A stretch of DNA of 64,000 bases, taken from assembly GCA_964036275.1 (NCBI GenBank), contig OZ038438.1:14615720-14679719 (forward strand), written 5' to 3'. The position numbers and the translations under genes are program-made. Positions 1-12,235 of the stretch are shown in pieces (within the stretch, counting starts at the first letter, position 1; every line of letters starts with the position of its first letter). Source of the stretch: Litoditis marina (lineage: Eukaryota; Nematoda; Chromadorea; Rhabditida; Rhabditidae). The notes below the pieces were generated by a model. It was given only the letters and a program-made list of their open reading frames with translations. It was not told the DNA's origin and did no database searches.

Positions 1-1535
1 TGAACAATTCATTCGAGAACCTTGTGGTGTAAAGAAGTTTATAATCTGCGTAATCTCAACCATGATGAATCGAGAAAGAGAAGAATCGCCAGATACTGTG
101 CTAAGCTGCTGATGATCCATCTTATGGAATTCAAGAGTATAATCACCCAATGTAAGTATAGTCTTATGGCTGTCAAATATGTAATACTGACATTTACAGT
201 GGACATTTGCCGCAAAAAACGAGCACATGTGCCGCCCAATCTAGGACGCCAATACGATTTTCATAGATATAACCTGATTGAACTGCGCGAAATAATCGGT
301 TATGAACAGGTCAAAACACTAGAATTTATTTCAGAAGCAGTTATTCAACAACTGAAGCTGCTTGTTGAAGTTGTATTCTCTCTTTTGTTTTACGTTTCTT
401 CTCACAATTGCAGTATTGTCTTACTGAACTTTGTGTGTGGAGCAACATTAGCATAGAGTAGGATTGCGCCCCCTAGGCATGATAACTTCTCACGAGCGAC
501 ACGTGCGGACACCGACTACTCTGGGACATTGGTGAGAAGTTTCCTAGTTTAACTGAAGAGAAACATCATCGAGTTTATGATAAGGTTGGTAGTGTGGAAA
601 AATGTTTGTGATCTCGAAAGAGTCTATGTCTGACCAACTATGCGCGGAGTGTGACCGTCGGAAGAAAATGTCTGGAAAAGTATAGATAAGACGAGATAAC
701 TGTGAGAATACGACTGCAAATGAAAGGTGTACTATTAACTGTGGGTGTCAAACTGAGATATTGTCTGACAGGAAACCAACGTCATCACACGATAAGAAGC
801 GGTTCCCCACTAATCCTTCCATGCATCTGACTATACCAGACCCGGGATCATGAATGTAAACTACTGAATACGAACTCTCGTAATTTTTCCTATTGAGCTT
901 TGAGACAACGTTGAGATTTACGTATGCCATTCTGTATCGGTGTCAAACAGAACCAGAAATAAGTTGTGAGAAACGGAGTGCTATATCAGAAAATGATATT
1001 GACCAGCACGGCTTGACGAAAAAAAATCACTAAAAGCATACTTGTTACTCAGTTGTTAACTCCGGTTCTGTGAGCTAGCCATAGAAAAGAATTCCGTGCA
1101 CCCGGCAAATGCGAAACTCTGAGAAAAGTGATTTAACCGGCTTGAACGATTCACATCACTCTTCTTGAATGCGGAAAACTTCAAACATAGGGACACGGTA
1201 TTATTACATCCAGCAGATTTCTCAGAGCCTGCTTACTTAAAACACCATATGTGAGTGAGTTTCATACAGGAATAAGAACACTAGTCTGAATGCATTCACT
1301 ACACGATACCCAGTGTTTGTCTTCACCATCTTTACTTTAACATGTAACGGGTGTTTTCAGGGTTCTTGCAAATATTCTCCTTCTCCAATCTTGGTTGTTT
1401 TATTAACACGCGAGAACAGTTTCTACAGTGGATGGTCAATGTAATAAGTCTTTTCGTTTGAGCTTGTTGTTCAGACCTCGTCCCAGAAACGCTACATTAA
1501 TGAACGTGGGCATTTTTCTTGATCGTGGTGATCAT
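1..1535. other. Intergenic, no recognisable gene
   Basis: No exon-like stretch with matching splice sites and recognisable protein was found here on either strand. The longest open frame (144 codons, positions 22-456, plus) has a composition like translated AT-rich DNA and no domain I know. The right edge lies downstream of the acyl-CoA reductase gene on the minus strand. Confidence 0.5.
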
Positions 1536-1541
1536 TTTATT
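1536..1541 (-). promoter_or_regulatory. Possible poly(A) signal of the acyl-CoA reductase gene
   Basis: The minus strand reads AATAAA here, about 230 bases after the stop codon at 1769. This hexamer is common in AT-rich DNA, so the call is weak. Confidence 0.3.
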
Positions 1542-1768
1542 GTGAATATAATAAAGTGAGTTTAAATTGAAACATGTGTAAACTTCAAGGAGCAGAGAAT
1601 CTGACATATTTTCCACCTATTTGGGCTCCCTGGGCTGACGAAAAAACACATAAAGCATGAAAGGAAACCGAGCTTCATTGATCAAATGTGTCAAGAAAGT
1701 GAAAACATTATGTTCATATTTCGAAAACATGTTTCCATGAGAAGTGTGGCAAAGGTATGGTATCTCAG

Positions 1769-4700
1769 TTAGCAATAGCAAGTCTTCTTATATTCTTCCA
1801 GAGATTTCAGTTGCACTTTCGGTCGGAGGTTGTAGTTGGAGTAGAGATAAGTGAGAGCGAATCCGGTGAAGCCGGCCATCCACTGGTTCTTTTTCCGGTA
1901 AGAAGAGCCGAACAGTTTGACCATGGCGAACCAGAAGACTGCCTGTACAGCCAGACGATTGAGCCGGACCCTGAAAAATAAATTAGGAGTTTGGTATTCA
2001 AACGTTTACGTCATTTCACAACTAAAATATCTCAAAAGCGTCTTATTGTAGAGCTTCTGGACGTCAACCATAACTGTTTGTAGTTTGATCTGAATGTACT
2101 TTGGTGGCTATTCTGACCGAAACGCAGCACGGAACCACAAGTACACAAGCTACACACATAGAAGAACTGAGAAACATCCTGCTATCACGCTGCTCTCCAT
2201 ATCTTTGTGTACTGTTGATCACTGCATCTTAGTATAATATTATTCTATTCTTCTGGTATAATGTTATCATTCTACTGTATTATTATTCGGCCTGCCTATC
2301 AGGTTTTCGAGTTCCAGTTACACTTATGAAAAGGGGGATGTGAAATGAAAAAAAAACAGACAGATTCAACCCAAGACATGGTTGATTTCTCGGTTTTTCA
2401 AAACTCATCAGTTTCAGAAAGTTATGATTTTTGATTTTTTTAGTTTTGATTTCGATGACAAACCTCTTCAAGTTGGCCTTTGCCTTTGGAATGTTCTCTA
2501 ACTTGTCCTTCAGAATATATCTCTTCACTCCCATTATGTAGTCGAACAGATACGAATCCCATTGCACTTGTCGAATATCGAAATTGAATTCCTGAAATTG
2601 AACTTTGGGAATAGATTCAACTTACTGGTTGTATGCCCAAAAGAACGGTGATAAAACTTATTTTTCTAACTGTAAGCTCAACATTTGTAAGCTCAACATT
2701 GAGCGAAACTGCGGCAGTGAGGTAGAGTGTAATCTGACTTCCGACGCCCCAAACAGTTGGTAATAAACTGAGTACAGAGCAGTACTAAATCCATTACACT
2801 GGTCAATATGCTTCCAGCAATCGACCCTCGATATCTTGAATCATCCCTGAAACAGTTTAAACTCACTTCTTGATCTTCAGCGTGCAGTTTGTCCCACAAC
2901 ATAGGCAGTGCTTTACAGTGGAAAGTCCAACCATTAGAGGTGAAGTAGTGAAGTGTTTCCAGCATTTTCCATACCTTTCCATACAACCTCACATATCTGT
3001 AACACAGGGTTTGAAAGGCGGTTCAACCACTTTATTGTATTCACTCTCGGAATGCAGCGAAGAGTTCAAAACTAACGTCTTTTTTCGGCCCGTCAGTCCG
3101 CAGAAAAAGTCCATGATTTTTGCTGGGTAGTGATGTTTCAAATAGTAGTTGGCTTCGAAAAACAGGCGACTTTTGTGTAGGTCGGTGGATGGAACAGAGA
3201 AGCACTGCTCGATTGGATACTGCAAATATATCTTCGGTTAGTTGCCGGTTACGGATTGCAAGCGGGTGTGCCATATATTCGTATCTATCAAGCGAATTTT
3301 GCTTTTCTGTGCTCACAAGATCATAAAGTTCTTTGATATGCACTGTTTTTCACATCTGCTCTCAGGCAGCTTGCGAGAAAGCACACATAAAGCACGAGCA
3401 AATCTGTATTGTAGTTGTATCAGCGCACACATTAGTTATCGCTGGTGATTTCATTTCATACACTTGTTTAGTTCTCTTCGTTCTCCTCTACAAAATAAAA
3501 ACGAATTACTCACTTCATGATAGAATTGTTCTAGGTAGTTGACAACCTTTGCCCAGGTCAATGGATTGAGATCGCCGGAGGCACAATGCATTATCGGTAT
3601 ATGATCGGGTCTGTAAAATCGCATATATAGCTTGGCCAGTTTTGAGGTAGTTGCAGTCCGTAACTGTATCACCGTCTGTCTGTTTTTCTCAGTTTTCCAT
3701 TGTCTACTCTCCATCTTGTCATGATACTAACAGATTTGTTTTACTTTCAGTGTTGAGAGACGCTTACTATCTGGTAAAACGTCTGATATTTTCTTCACTC
3801 CACTTGTGATGAACATATTCTCCGACCCTCTAAATCACACCACCTATGAGAAAAGACCACCCGGTAGATGTTCGGTAGAAGCTCACTTGATGGTCGATCG
3901 ATATGCAGCTGCGACGATGATCATATTGGCCACAATATCTACAGGTATTATGTCCGCCTTCGCTTCTCCCATTCCGCACATGTTGGTCAACACACCTTTT
4001 CCCACCTGCAAATTACTTGAATAAAAAGCCGTTGCGGTAGAATGGTTTGCTCTGTGAATCTGAACACCATCTACTGGAAATTGGCATGACAGGCAGAATT
4101 CCAGGACAAAATGTGCCGGAGACGATATTTTACAACCTGAAAAAGAAGTGGAGTGGTCCAACTTTCAAACGCATTCCGAGTCTTACTCAGGTCGAAGCAA
4201 CCAGGTTTCTAATTTTCTTTTTGACACAGTTTCCCATACTCCCGACATGCGAATCGCGTTTACTGCTAAACGAACCCCAGTGAAAATTCCAGTAGGTCCG
4301 TTGATGTTGTCGGTCCAGCCCGGGATGGGACCGGCCCAAATTGCACCTACGATAGATGGACGAACAACTATCACTGGCAGCTGGCCAGCGTCTTCTTCCA
4401 GTTGTTTCTGGAATTCAAGGCTCAATTGAGTGTACATTTGACGCATATTTGGGTGAGACTTGGTATAATTGTTAATATAGTGGATACTATGAATTGCAAA
4501 ATTGTTGGTTGTGAGTGGCATCAAACAGTAAGACTGCTTTTAACAGTTGGAAATTATATTCTAACAATTGGTGATGTTCTCAATTTCTGACACAAAATCT
4601 GGGCGGGGGAGGGGGGCATACTAACCTCAGCGAGAGCTTTAGTGAGGGTGTAGGTGTTGGGACGACTTCCCAAGAGCTTCGGTGTAATCTGAAAAAAAAA

Positions 4701-7281
4701 ACACAATCACAATTCAATATAGTTAGTGCAAAACTCATCATACTATATTGCCGTCAATGTGATGAGCGAAATGACAAGAACTGTTTGGAAAGTAATCAAA
4801 AAGTAGCAGTCCCAGATGAATGAAAAGTGTACCATGTTGATCATGTCGTCATCCATCCATTGCAGAGCTTCCATCAACTTCTGAGGTTTCATCGGCGGCT
4901 CATAGATCTGCAAACAGGTGTCAACCAATTCACGGATTTTCAAACAGGTGGAAACTAGGGTTCAGAACCTTTTTCAAAACTGTATACCAGTGTGAAAACA
5001 ACTACGAACACTCGGACTTCTGGAACAATCACGTTTTTGTGAATTAGTTTGTTGTCACCTTAAGAAACAATATGGGAACGAGTGAACAAAGGTAAATCAC
5101 GCACTAAAAGTCACTGATGCAGAAAATATTGTCTAATTTCACGGAAAGTATACCTTCTCTTCGGTTTCCGGCAGATCGCAGTTGGCGTACGCTGTGGACA
5201 CATGGACAAGGCCCTCAAAATGAGTAATTACTAGTTTAGGAAGAAACTCATTATGGTAAGAGTGAATATTTTCACATATCTCGACCAACAACCTGATCCC
5301 CTTTCATTGCAAAGTATTAGACAACAAATAATGGTTTCAACATTCTTTGTTGTCTAATCGATCCCAGCTTAAAATGATGTCTCTGCTCAAGCATGCGATT
5401 CTCAGACCGCAGAGGTCTTTTTGTTGATAAGGAGTTGTGTTCAAACTAGAGTAGAATCTGATAGCGCCAGACCCCACCAGTGCCCTTTGACACTAGGTTC
5501 TGGATGCAAGGTTAATACTTTAATCACACCTTTACTGAGAAAATCAACTCCGAGACACGTGTTGGTTCTCAATAACCAACCTTATTTTTCGAATATTAAT
5601 ATTTTCCCTAGAACGAAAGTGCTCTCGAACTGCAAAAGTTCAATTAAAAAATCAACCAATTCTATTTGATGAAACAAAACGAGAGATCTACGAGACTATT
5701 TTCCCCAACATGAATTGCTTTCAATCAGGGGTCAAAATAAAAGGAATGATAACAAAATAAACACACATTTTCGGAAATTACGTGAATGAAGGAGCGGACT
5801 GAACAAATGAGAATTTTTTTTAGCTAATTTTTGCTCTAAATAGTTACAGTGTACTGAATTTGGAAGACATGAGATTTTATGATGGAAAGTTCTGCAGCTG
5901 TTACGTAGTTTCAGAATAATGTGAGAATGGTCACTTACAATGAGGTTCCTCATCTTGTGGCAGAGAGCGATGAGTCTGGTGGTTCCACTGACATTCATGG
6001 CCACCGCATCTCGCAGCTGCTCGTCGAACTTCACCGTGGCAGCACTGTGGATCACGATGCTCACCTGGAAGATGGGGTATATAGCCAGTGACCGAACATT
6101 CGTTATAGTTTTCTCGATAAACACCATAACTATTGAATATCTATGCGTTCGTTTGTGAATTCAACAATCTCCAGTACGAGTTCGATAAGAAACTCGGGAA
6201 AAGCTCTGAAAACTATTAAGCAAAAAAAGTTCTCGCTCAAAACACTCCCAGCCAAGAAAAAGCCAACAGAAGACTTCACATCTAGATTTACGCTCTTTTC
6301 GGACTGCCAAACCTCTTCAACAGGTGGAGGTTTTTTTCGGTGGCTGGACAAACATTTTGGCAGCGTACTGCGTTTATGAAAGAACTTATTCTACTATATA
6401 TAGGAGAAGTAATATCAGTCGTGGTGACGTTTAATTTATAGTTATACATAAAACTGAAAGGGTGCTAAAGATGAGTTATCTCCCCCCTTCTGACAATATA
6501 TTAATTTCATTACTGCAGCACGCTCTATGTACATCATGAATGTTAGAAAAACATACTTCGTCACTTATGATCTGCATGTCATGCTGATTCAGACCAAGGT
6601 TGTCTTCCATCAGGTTTCCGGAAACGGCAACAAGTTTGGAGAAAATCGATGAGTTACGTTGACGAATGCGATCGAAAAGAGGATCCTGAAAACAGTCAAA
6701 TGAATAAAAAAATTCACGTTGAAACTCCAGACAACTTAACGGAATTGAGCGATATGCTAGGAGTTTAGAGCTTTGCGCCATCAGTTTTCGACGTAAGACT
6801 AATAGTTTTACATGGATTCTGTAGAATTCTAGTGATAATGTTACATGTGTAAAGTAAAGAAAACTGACTGTCAATATTTTTTCTAGTCTTTGTTTCGGAG
6901 AGAGGTTTTTTGCTGGTCGAATAAGAAGAAAGATTTGACCGACATCGGGAATCGACCAAAGAAGCTTTTCCACAATAACCTGAAACATTGGATTGAAAAT
7001 GGAAGTAGATGCCGCTTGCCCTACACACTATCGTACTTAGAAGCAAATGGTGTGACCCCACAGGCTTTGCGACATGCGATATTTTTATTAGTTTTCTGTG
7101 GAAGGAGTTTCGCAGTTCTTCCCAGTGTTTCAAAAGGAAAAACGATACTCTGACTCTCAATTACTAAAAAGGTTATCGAATAAAATATAATGTAAAACGA
7201 GCTTACTTTGCCTAAAAATCCAGTTGCACCTGTAACCAGCACAGATCTGTTTGAATACACGTCCTTAACCCGAAAGGACAT
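1769..7281 (-). CDS. fard-1: Fatty acyl-CoA reductase (FARD-1-like), complete, 14 exons
   Basis: The product should reduce long-chain acyl-CoA to fatty alcohol with NADPH, the first step toward ether lipids and waxes. Exons on the minus strand, in order: 7281-7207, 6979-6869, 6685-6557, 6064-5939, 5213-5154, 4907-4833, 4688-4626, 4407-4276, 4005-3887, 3610-3514, 3219-3077, 2996-2867, 2591-2464, 1970-1769. All junctions keep frame and give about 529 aa, close to the family length. The start ATG at 7281 leads directly into the Rossmann motif TGATGFLGK (residues 17-25). HVSTAYAN lies in exon 5, and the catalytic YxxxK reads YTLTK (Y205, K209) in exon 7, followed by VVRPSIVGA. Exons 9-14 form the C-terminal FAR domain, with a hydrophobic segment near residues 469-482 that probably anchors it in a peroxisomal or ER membrane. 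The acceptor of exon 5 is TTTTGAG instead of TTTTCAG. The fard-1 symbol rests on family resemblance and length; paralogues are possible. Confidence 0.9.
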
Positions 7282-8801
7282 TTTTACCGAAGTTTTCTGA
7301 AACTAGTCGATAAACAAAAACTGACAACCGCGAGCACTATATCCGAGAAACAATCACAAAATGGAATCTTGTTGTAATAGAACAACAATAGAAGCAATGA
7401 TACATCAAGTTGGAAATGTAAGAAGAAGGCTGTATTTGTAAGAAAAAAGTCACAGTACAGATGTCTAACACTTTCATTCTACAGCTTTTGAATAACGAAG
7501 TATAACTATCAGTTGCTATTTTAATATGTACTTATGTCTGAGGGTGGAAGGTAAAAAATGAAAGTAAAGGTTGAAGAGCTGAATATTGGATGTTTATGAG
7601 ACGAGCGCTGTTTCCATTACTGTGTTGATTCAAAGACAGTAAACAAGGTTGATCTTGGTTCAACGTATATAAAAGAGTGGGTAAACTTTCTGGTCTGATT
7701 CGCTGTCACATTTCGGGGATCGAATTGGTGACACTGAGATCAGTAGAATAAAGTGTGTCTGAATGTCTGTTAATGAGACAAAAACCCGGCGTTTCTTTGT
7801 TGGCCAACGATATTTTGTGAATGTTGTGTGGATAGGTGATAGAGCAGGCATTTGATATGACTTCTCGATTGGCAGCACGATAAGAAAGGGCTGAAGCATG
7901 CAAAGTACAAAGGACGCCTCATACGCAAAACTTCATCTGATGGTTCTTACTGGCGCCAGGCTCAAAAACTCATTGTCTCTAATACGTGTATGATAGAAAC
8001 ATTGAATGATAGTTGATTTTGTATCATCTAACAGTCTATTACGTCGCTAATCAGGCCATCGTACCATCTTCTCTAAACATAAAATATGATAGCTCACTGC
8101 AGAGAAGATGTGCAGTATTGTTAAAACTACAGATACACGATTAAAATAGATCAAGAATCTGCAAAAATCATTGACGTTCAACTTTTTTCTTGCCGTTTGA
8201 GTCAGGGCGGTAAAGTGAGCGACTGACTCAAAAACGAGGACAATTCCACAAAAAATCGTCGATTTATGGTTCGAACTGCTTTTCTCACTTCAAAGGGTTT
8301 ACTCTTGAGTTTCTGTGTATGTTTTCTCTAGAGCAAAACTTGGGCAAGATGAACACAATATGCGCACACGTTTTTCGATTTATGCCAATGATCTCGATAC
8401 AAAACTTGAAGGCAATGGACACACACACATTAGAAAAGGCGGTAATTTCGATGGTGAGGAAGCTTAGGATTTGTTCATGCAGAGTTTAAGTACAACGTCT
8501 GAGAAGCGGTTAGATAAGGAAATGTCACCCCATACTAGGGAAAAAGGAATAAGCTCTATGTCGGAAACAAATCAGTTAGACGTGCCTTATTGGAATATTC
8601 TGAGGGAGCTATAGAACGCCCGTCAGTCAAGTATTCGTGACTACCTTCAGAAAAACCTACTCAACCCAAACACCCTTTCAGTTTGGTAACTTGAGATTGA
8701 GACGAGAAATAGATCACGAAGTATTGAAACAATGAACTCATGAAATATAGACTATAATATACTATACGGTTGTTGACCAGTAAGGTTAGGCAATGTACCG
8801 G

Positions 8802-8856
8802 TATTTATACAACGAGTAACATCAGTAATAATATTTAAACAACGAGTAACATCAGT
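8802..8856. repeat. Short direct repeat, two copies
   Basis: A segment of about 25 bases ending ACAACGAGTAACATCAGT occurs at 8802-8826 and again at 8832-8856 with one or two differences. Confidence 0.75.
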
Positions 8857-8938
8857 TTCTCTGCCTGCGATTGTTCACATCACTACTACTTCGTTTGCTG
8901 GAATGGCCCGGCACCTTGATGGTATACCACTGAGAGCA

Positions 8939-9124
8939 GGCACCGTAGAAAAGTCATACAAGTGGTCAGCTCAACTTGATCGAGGACCCGAGTACATTCT
9001 GGCCACATAGTGCCCAACATCCTTCGTGTAAGCATAGTGTGAGTGACCCAAGTATGGGTGAGGTGGTGACCAGATAGTTCAGCTCAAGGTGACCGCTCCA
9101 AGAGACTTTGCTACATACAGTGCC
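8939..9124. mobile_element. MITE family A, diverged copy
   Basis: The left end reads GGCACCGTAGAAAAGTCAT and the right end GACTTTGCTACATACAGTGCC. These are terminal inverted repeats of the family seen more clearly at 22101-22283, with small changes and a 3-base insertion. The size (about 186 bp) matches the other two copies and there is no coding capacity. It is non-autonomous; no transposase was found in the window. Confidence 0.65.
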
Positions 9125-12100
9125 ATACAGTGAACCTCACTGTTAAAAGCCACTTCAGAGAAGGCTCGACGATATAGAAACCACACTTTGAGAACTTAGT
9201 CTTACCAAAACTAGCGAAAGAGTTTTTATTCAGTGATGTACGACTTTCACGGCTTCTTACTAATATACACTGAATACTGACAAAGTAAATACCGACAAAG
9301 TAGAGAACTTTTAGTAGGGTTCTTCCAGTCTCTCGCTTGACTCAACCTACGAGAAAACTTCTCTTGGCTCACAGAGTGTGAAGCAACTGTCACATTGTGG
9401 TTTCACTTCTTCTTTCAAAATTTGAGTGCTCCAAGGTATATTTTCCAAACTTTTGGGTTGATCAGAGTGCAAACTGCGTAACTTGTTCAGTGTATCACTA
9501 CTTCATGGAATGACCGAATCAGAATTGTAAGTTGTTGTTGGAACATAGCAAATACATGGGCATAAACTGACACAGATGGAGAAACAAATCTAGATCTTTT
9601 TGTGAGCACATCTCACGAGATTTCGTTCTTCTTGCTGGTTCGTGAAACATTTTTCATGTGATAATTCGAAGGTTACAAGAAAATAACTACACAGCCACAC
9701 TTCGTTCGATGATGTGCTTCAGCAATACGATCGTTTGAATCTCATGGAATGTTAATTTCGTTAATTAAATTCCCCGTGATCTTGGAGGCACTGCCGCATT
9801 GTTAGGCTGTGACCAACCAGTTGAGAAAAATGCTCGGCTTTGGGTGAATTTTTACTACGGTACTATACGCGTTGCGGTCAAGGGTGACAGTTTGGTATCT
9901 CACGAATCGTGCGCCCTGCGAAACATACCTTCTACTGGTTTTAGTTTTTCTGGCAAAACTCATATATTCAAAGCTCACAACCACATGTGTGACGTTTTAT
10001 TTAGTTTTCATTTCAAAACTGACATGATGATGGTTCTGGAAATTGCTATTTCTCAATAAAAGGGACGCATGATTTTAACTACGTTTTCACCGAAACAAGT
10101 TTTGTAGGGGACTCGGTCCCATATTCTTCAGAGGTGGTCCCTTCTATGTATGACATCATAGTGCGCGTGCGGTCCGCGTATGACCTTATTGTTTGTTTGC
10201 GCAACTCGCCATGCTATACGATGCGCCTTTAAACCTCTCGTAAATAAGGTATTGCCAATTGCATATCTGTTCTCCGTCCATAAAGTGTAATAAGGGCAGT
10301 GTTTCGTTTTCATCTTTCGTTTCACTGTTCTTTTGCTGTATGCCCGTCTGACACTGTCTGGGCCTGGCCACATTTGTTACACATAATACCAACATCAAGG
10401 TGCGAATAATCCCAGATTCGTTATTTTTACACATTAACTCTGCAGATTTTCTTTTAGAAGTGTTTAGGACGAGTATATACTACCAATCTGAATACTATAT
10501 AGTGACTGAGAATGTGTGAAACAACAGAATGATCCTAAAATAATACAAATTGACGATTTGTCGGGACGAGTTGACGTAATTCGATCGAACTACAAACTAC
10601 AATATATTATTCATATTATTCATCATTTTGTACTGTTTGTTTTCCGTTAATATATGTTGATAACCGTTGGATTCGGCTTGCCAGCTAGAATCGTTCCATT
10701 TATTGACGGAATTACTGAAAACTATAAGGCTTAGACTAATCACCTGAATGTTCTACAGAAACATAATGTTTGCTCTTCCACTTCTGTTTTGGTCCATGGT
10801 TATGCTACAGTTTCAACTGGCGTTTCGAATCGATTCACACCACGTTATCAATTTTTAATGATTCACAGCACATTGATTCATCCACAATCGCCCCTCCACC
10901 TGAACGGGGGCGGTGAAAACAACAAATTCAGTGCGTAGTTAAACCTGTTTTACATCTTCTGCACCAGCTGTGCTAACTTCTTCTCCAAATTGATTTACCG
11001 GTTCATAGTCCTGAATTCAGGTTGTCTCTTACCATTTTGATCGATTTCCAACAGTGCACAACATTGTGTATCATAAAATTTATGAGTTTGTGAGTATTAC
11101 TTGGATTTGAAATGAAAACCGTTAGCTCATGGTTGACGGTCTAAAAAAGCGTCCGATTTAAGTAACATTTTGTGAAGTTTTAATGAGTGAATCCATTTCT
11201 GCTCACCTGTTTGAAAGAGATGCTAATTTAGTCGGGTCATAGTCTCATTGTCCGGTGTACCATCTGGCGACTCATTGTTCCTCTAACTCAGCCGATGCCA
11301 ATTGTTTCTGATTTATCGATCGCCTACCGGTATTTGTTCGAGTATTGACAGCCTGATTCTGTCTTCCAATCCTTCTTTTTGTCTGAAACAAAGCCCACTA
11401 CAATTATACAATTATATGACCGAAAATGACCTTGGTTCAGTGTCCGATGGCGAAAACATGACTATTATGGTCGCACTTTGCTTCGGGCTGAAAATTCAGT
11501 GTTCCAGAATATGAGAAAATCAGATATTCTCGTTTTATCTTCAACTATTCTCTATTTCGTTCCTTGTTGTTGATTCATGTCTCGTTCATGTAGTAGACAT
11601 TTCCCGTTTCAAATTGTATTAGGACCATAAAGAGAGCGCCAAACACAATTCATGGTTGACCACATCAATTACTAGAATTGAATTGCCAAACATTTGTTCT
11701 AGATGCTCAAGTGGATTGGAATTTATTATTATTAACAAGAAAATATACATTCGAATTGCGCCATACCTCAACGATCATCAAGGAGAACAGCTACCGTGTT
11801 TTCCTCTCCCATTACCTAATAACAGTATACTCTTTTCTTTCGCTCCAATATCACGTTGCTCCATAAGTGTTGGTGAAGTGTAGAAGTTTTGAAATGCTCC
11901 CTATTCTGTTACTGACCGACGAAGTGTCACTAGTCATACTTGTAGTTTAATTGCAATATTAATATTGTTTTTGAATGAAGCACAATTGGAATTTAGACCA
12001 ATATTATGGCTTCGCAATCAAAGTTTTCGTGTTCGTTGCAACTCTGAATAATTGAAAGATATGACTCAATCTCTGTGTTTTTCTCTAAATTAGTGTTCAA

Positions 12101-12235
12101 GTTTCAAGTTTTGTTTACTCTCAAATATAGAAGCACTTAATTATGAATGGATTTTTTTAATAAATGGTCGTAATCCCTTCTCGTATCTATTTGTGAAGTT
12201 CCAGAAATATATGAACCGAAACCACACAATTTCGT

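Larger units (their letters stand above)
7282..12235. other. Intergenic region between two divergent genes
   Basis: The acyl-CoA reductase and the receptor kinase start at opposite ends of this stretch and are transcribed away from each other, so promoters of both should lie here. I recognise a diverged MITE (8939-9124) and a short direct repeat (8802-8856). Open frames near 9799-10059 and 10128-10434 have no domain or splice context I can support. Confidence 0.5.

Noticed and set aside
2693..2866. Continuation of the reductase frame past exon 12
   Set aside because: The donor CAAGAA-GTGAGT at 2867 and the acceptor at 2592 restore the family sequence (EFNFDIRQVQWDSY). The read-through lacks it.
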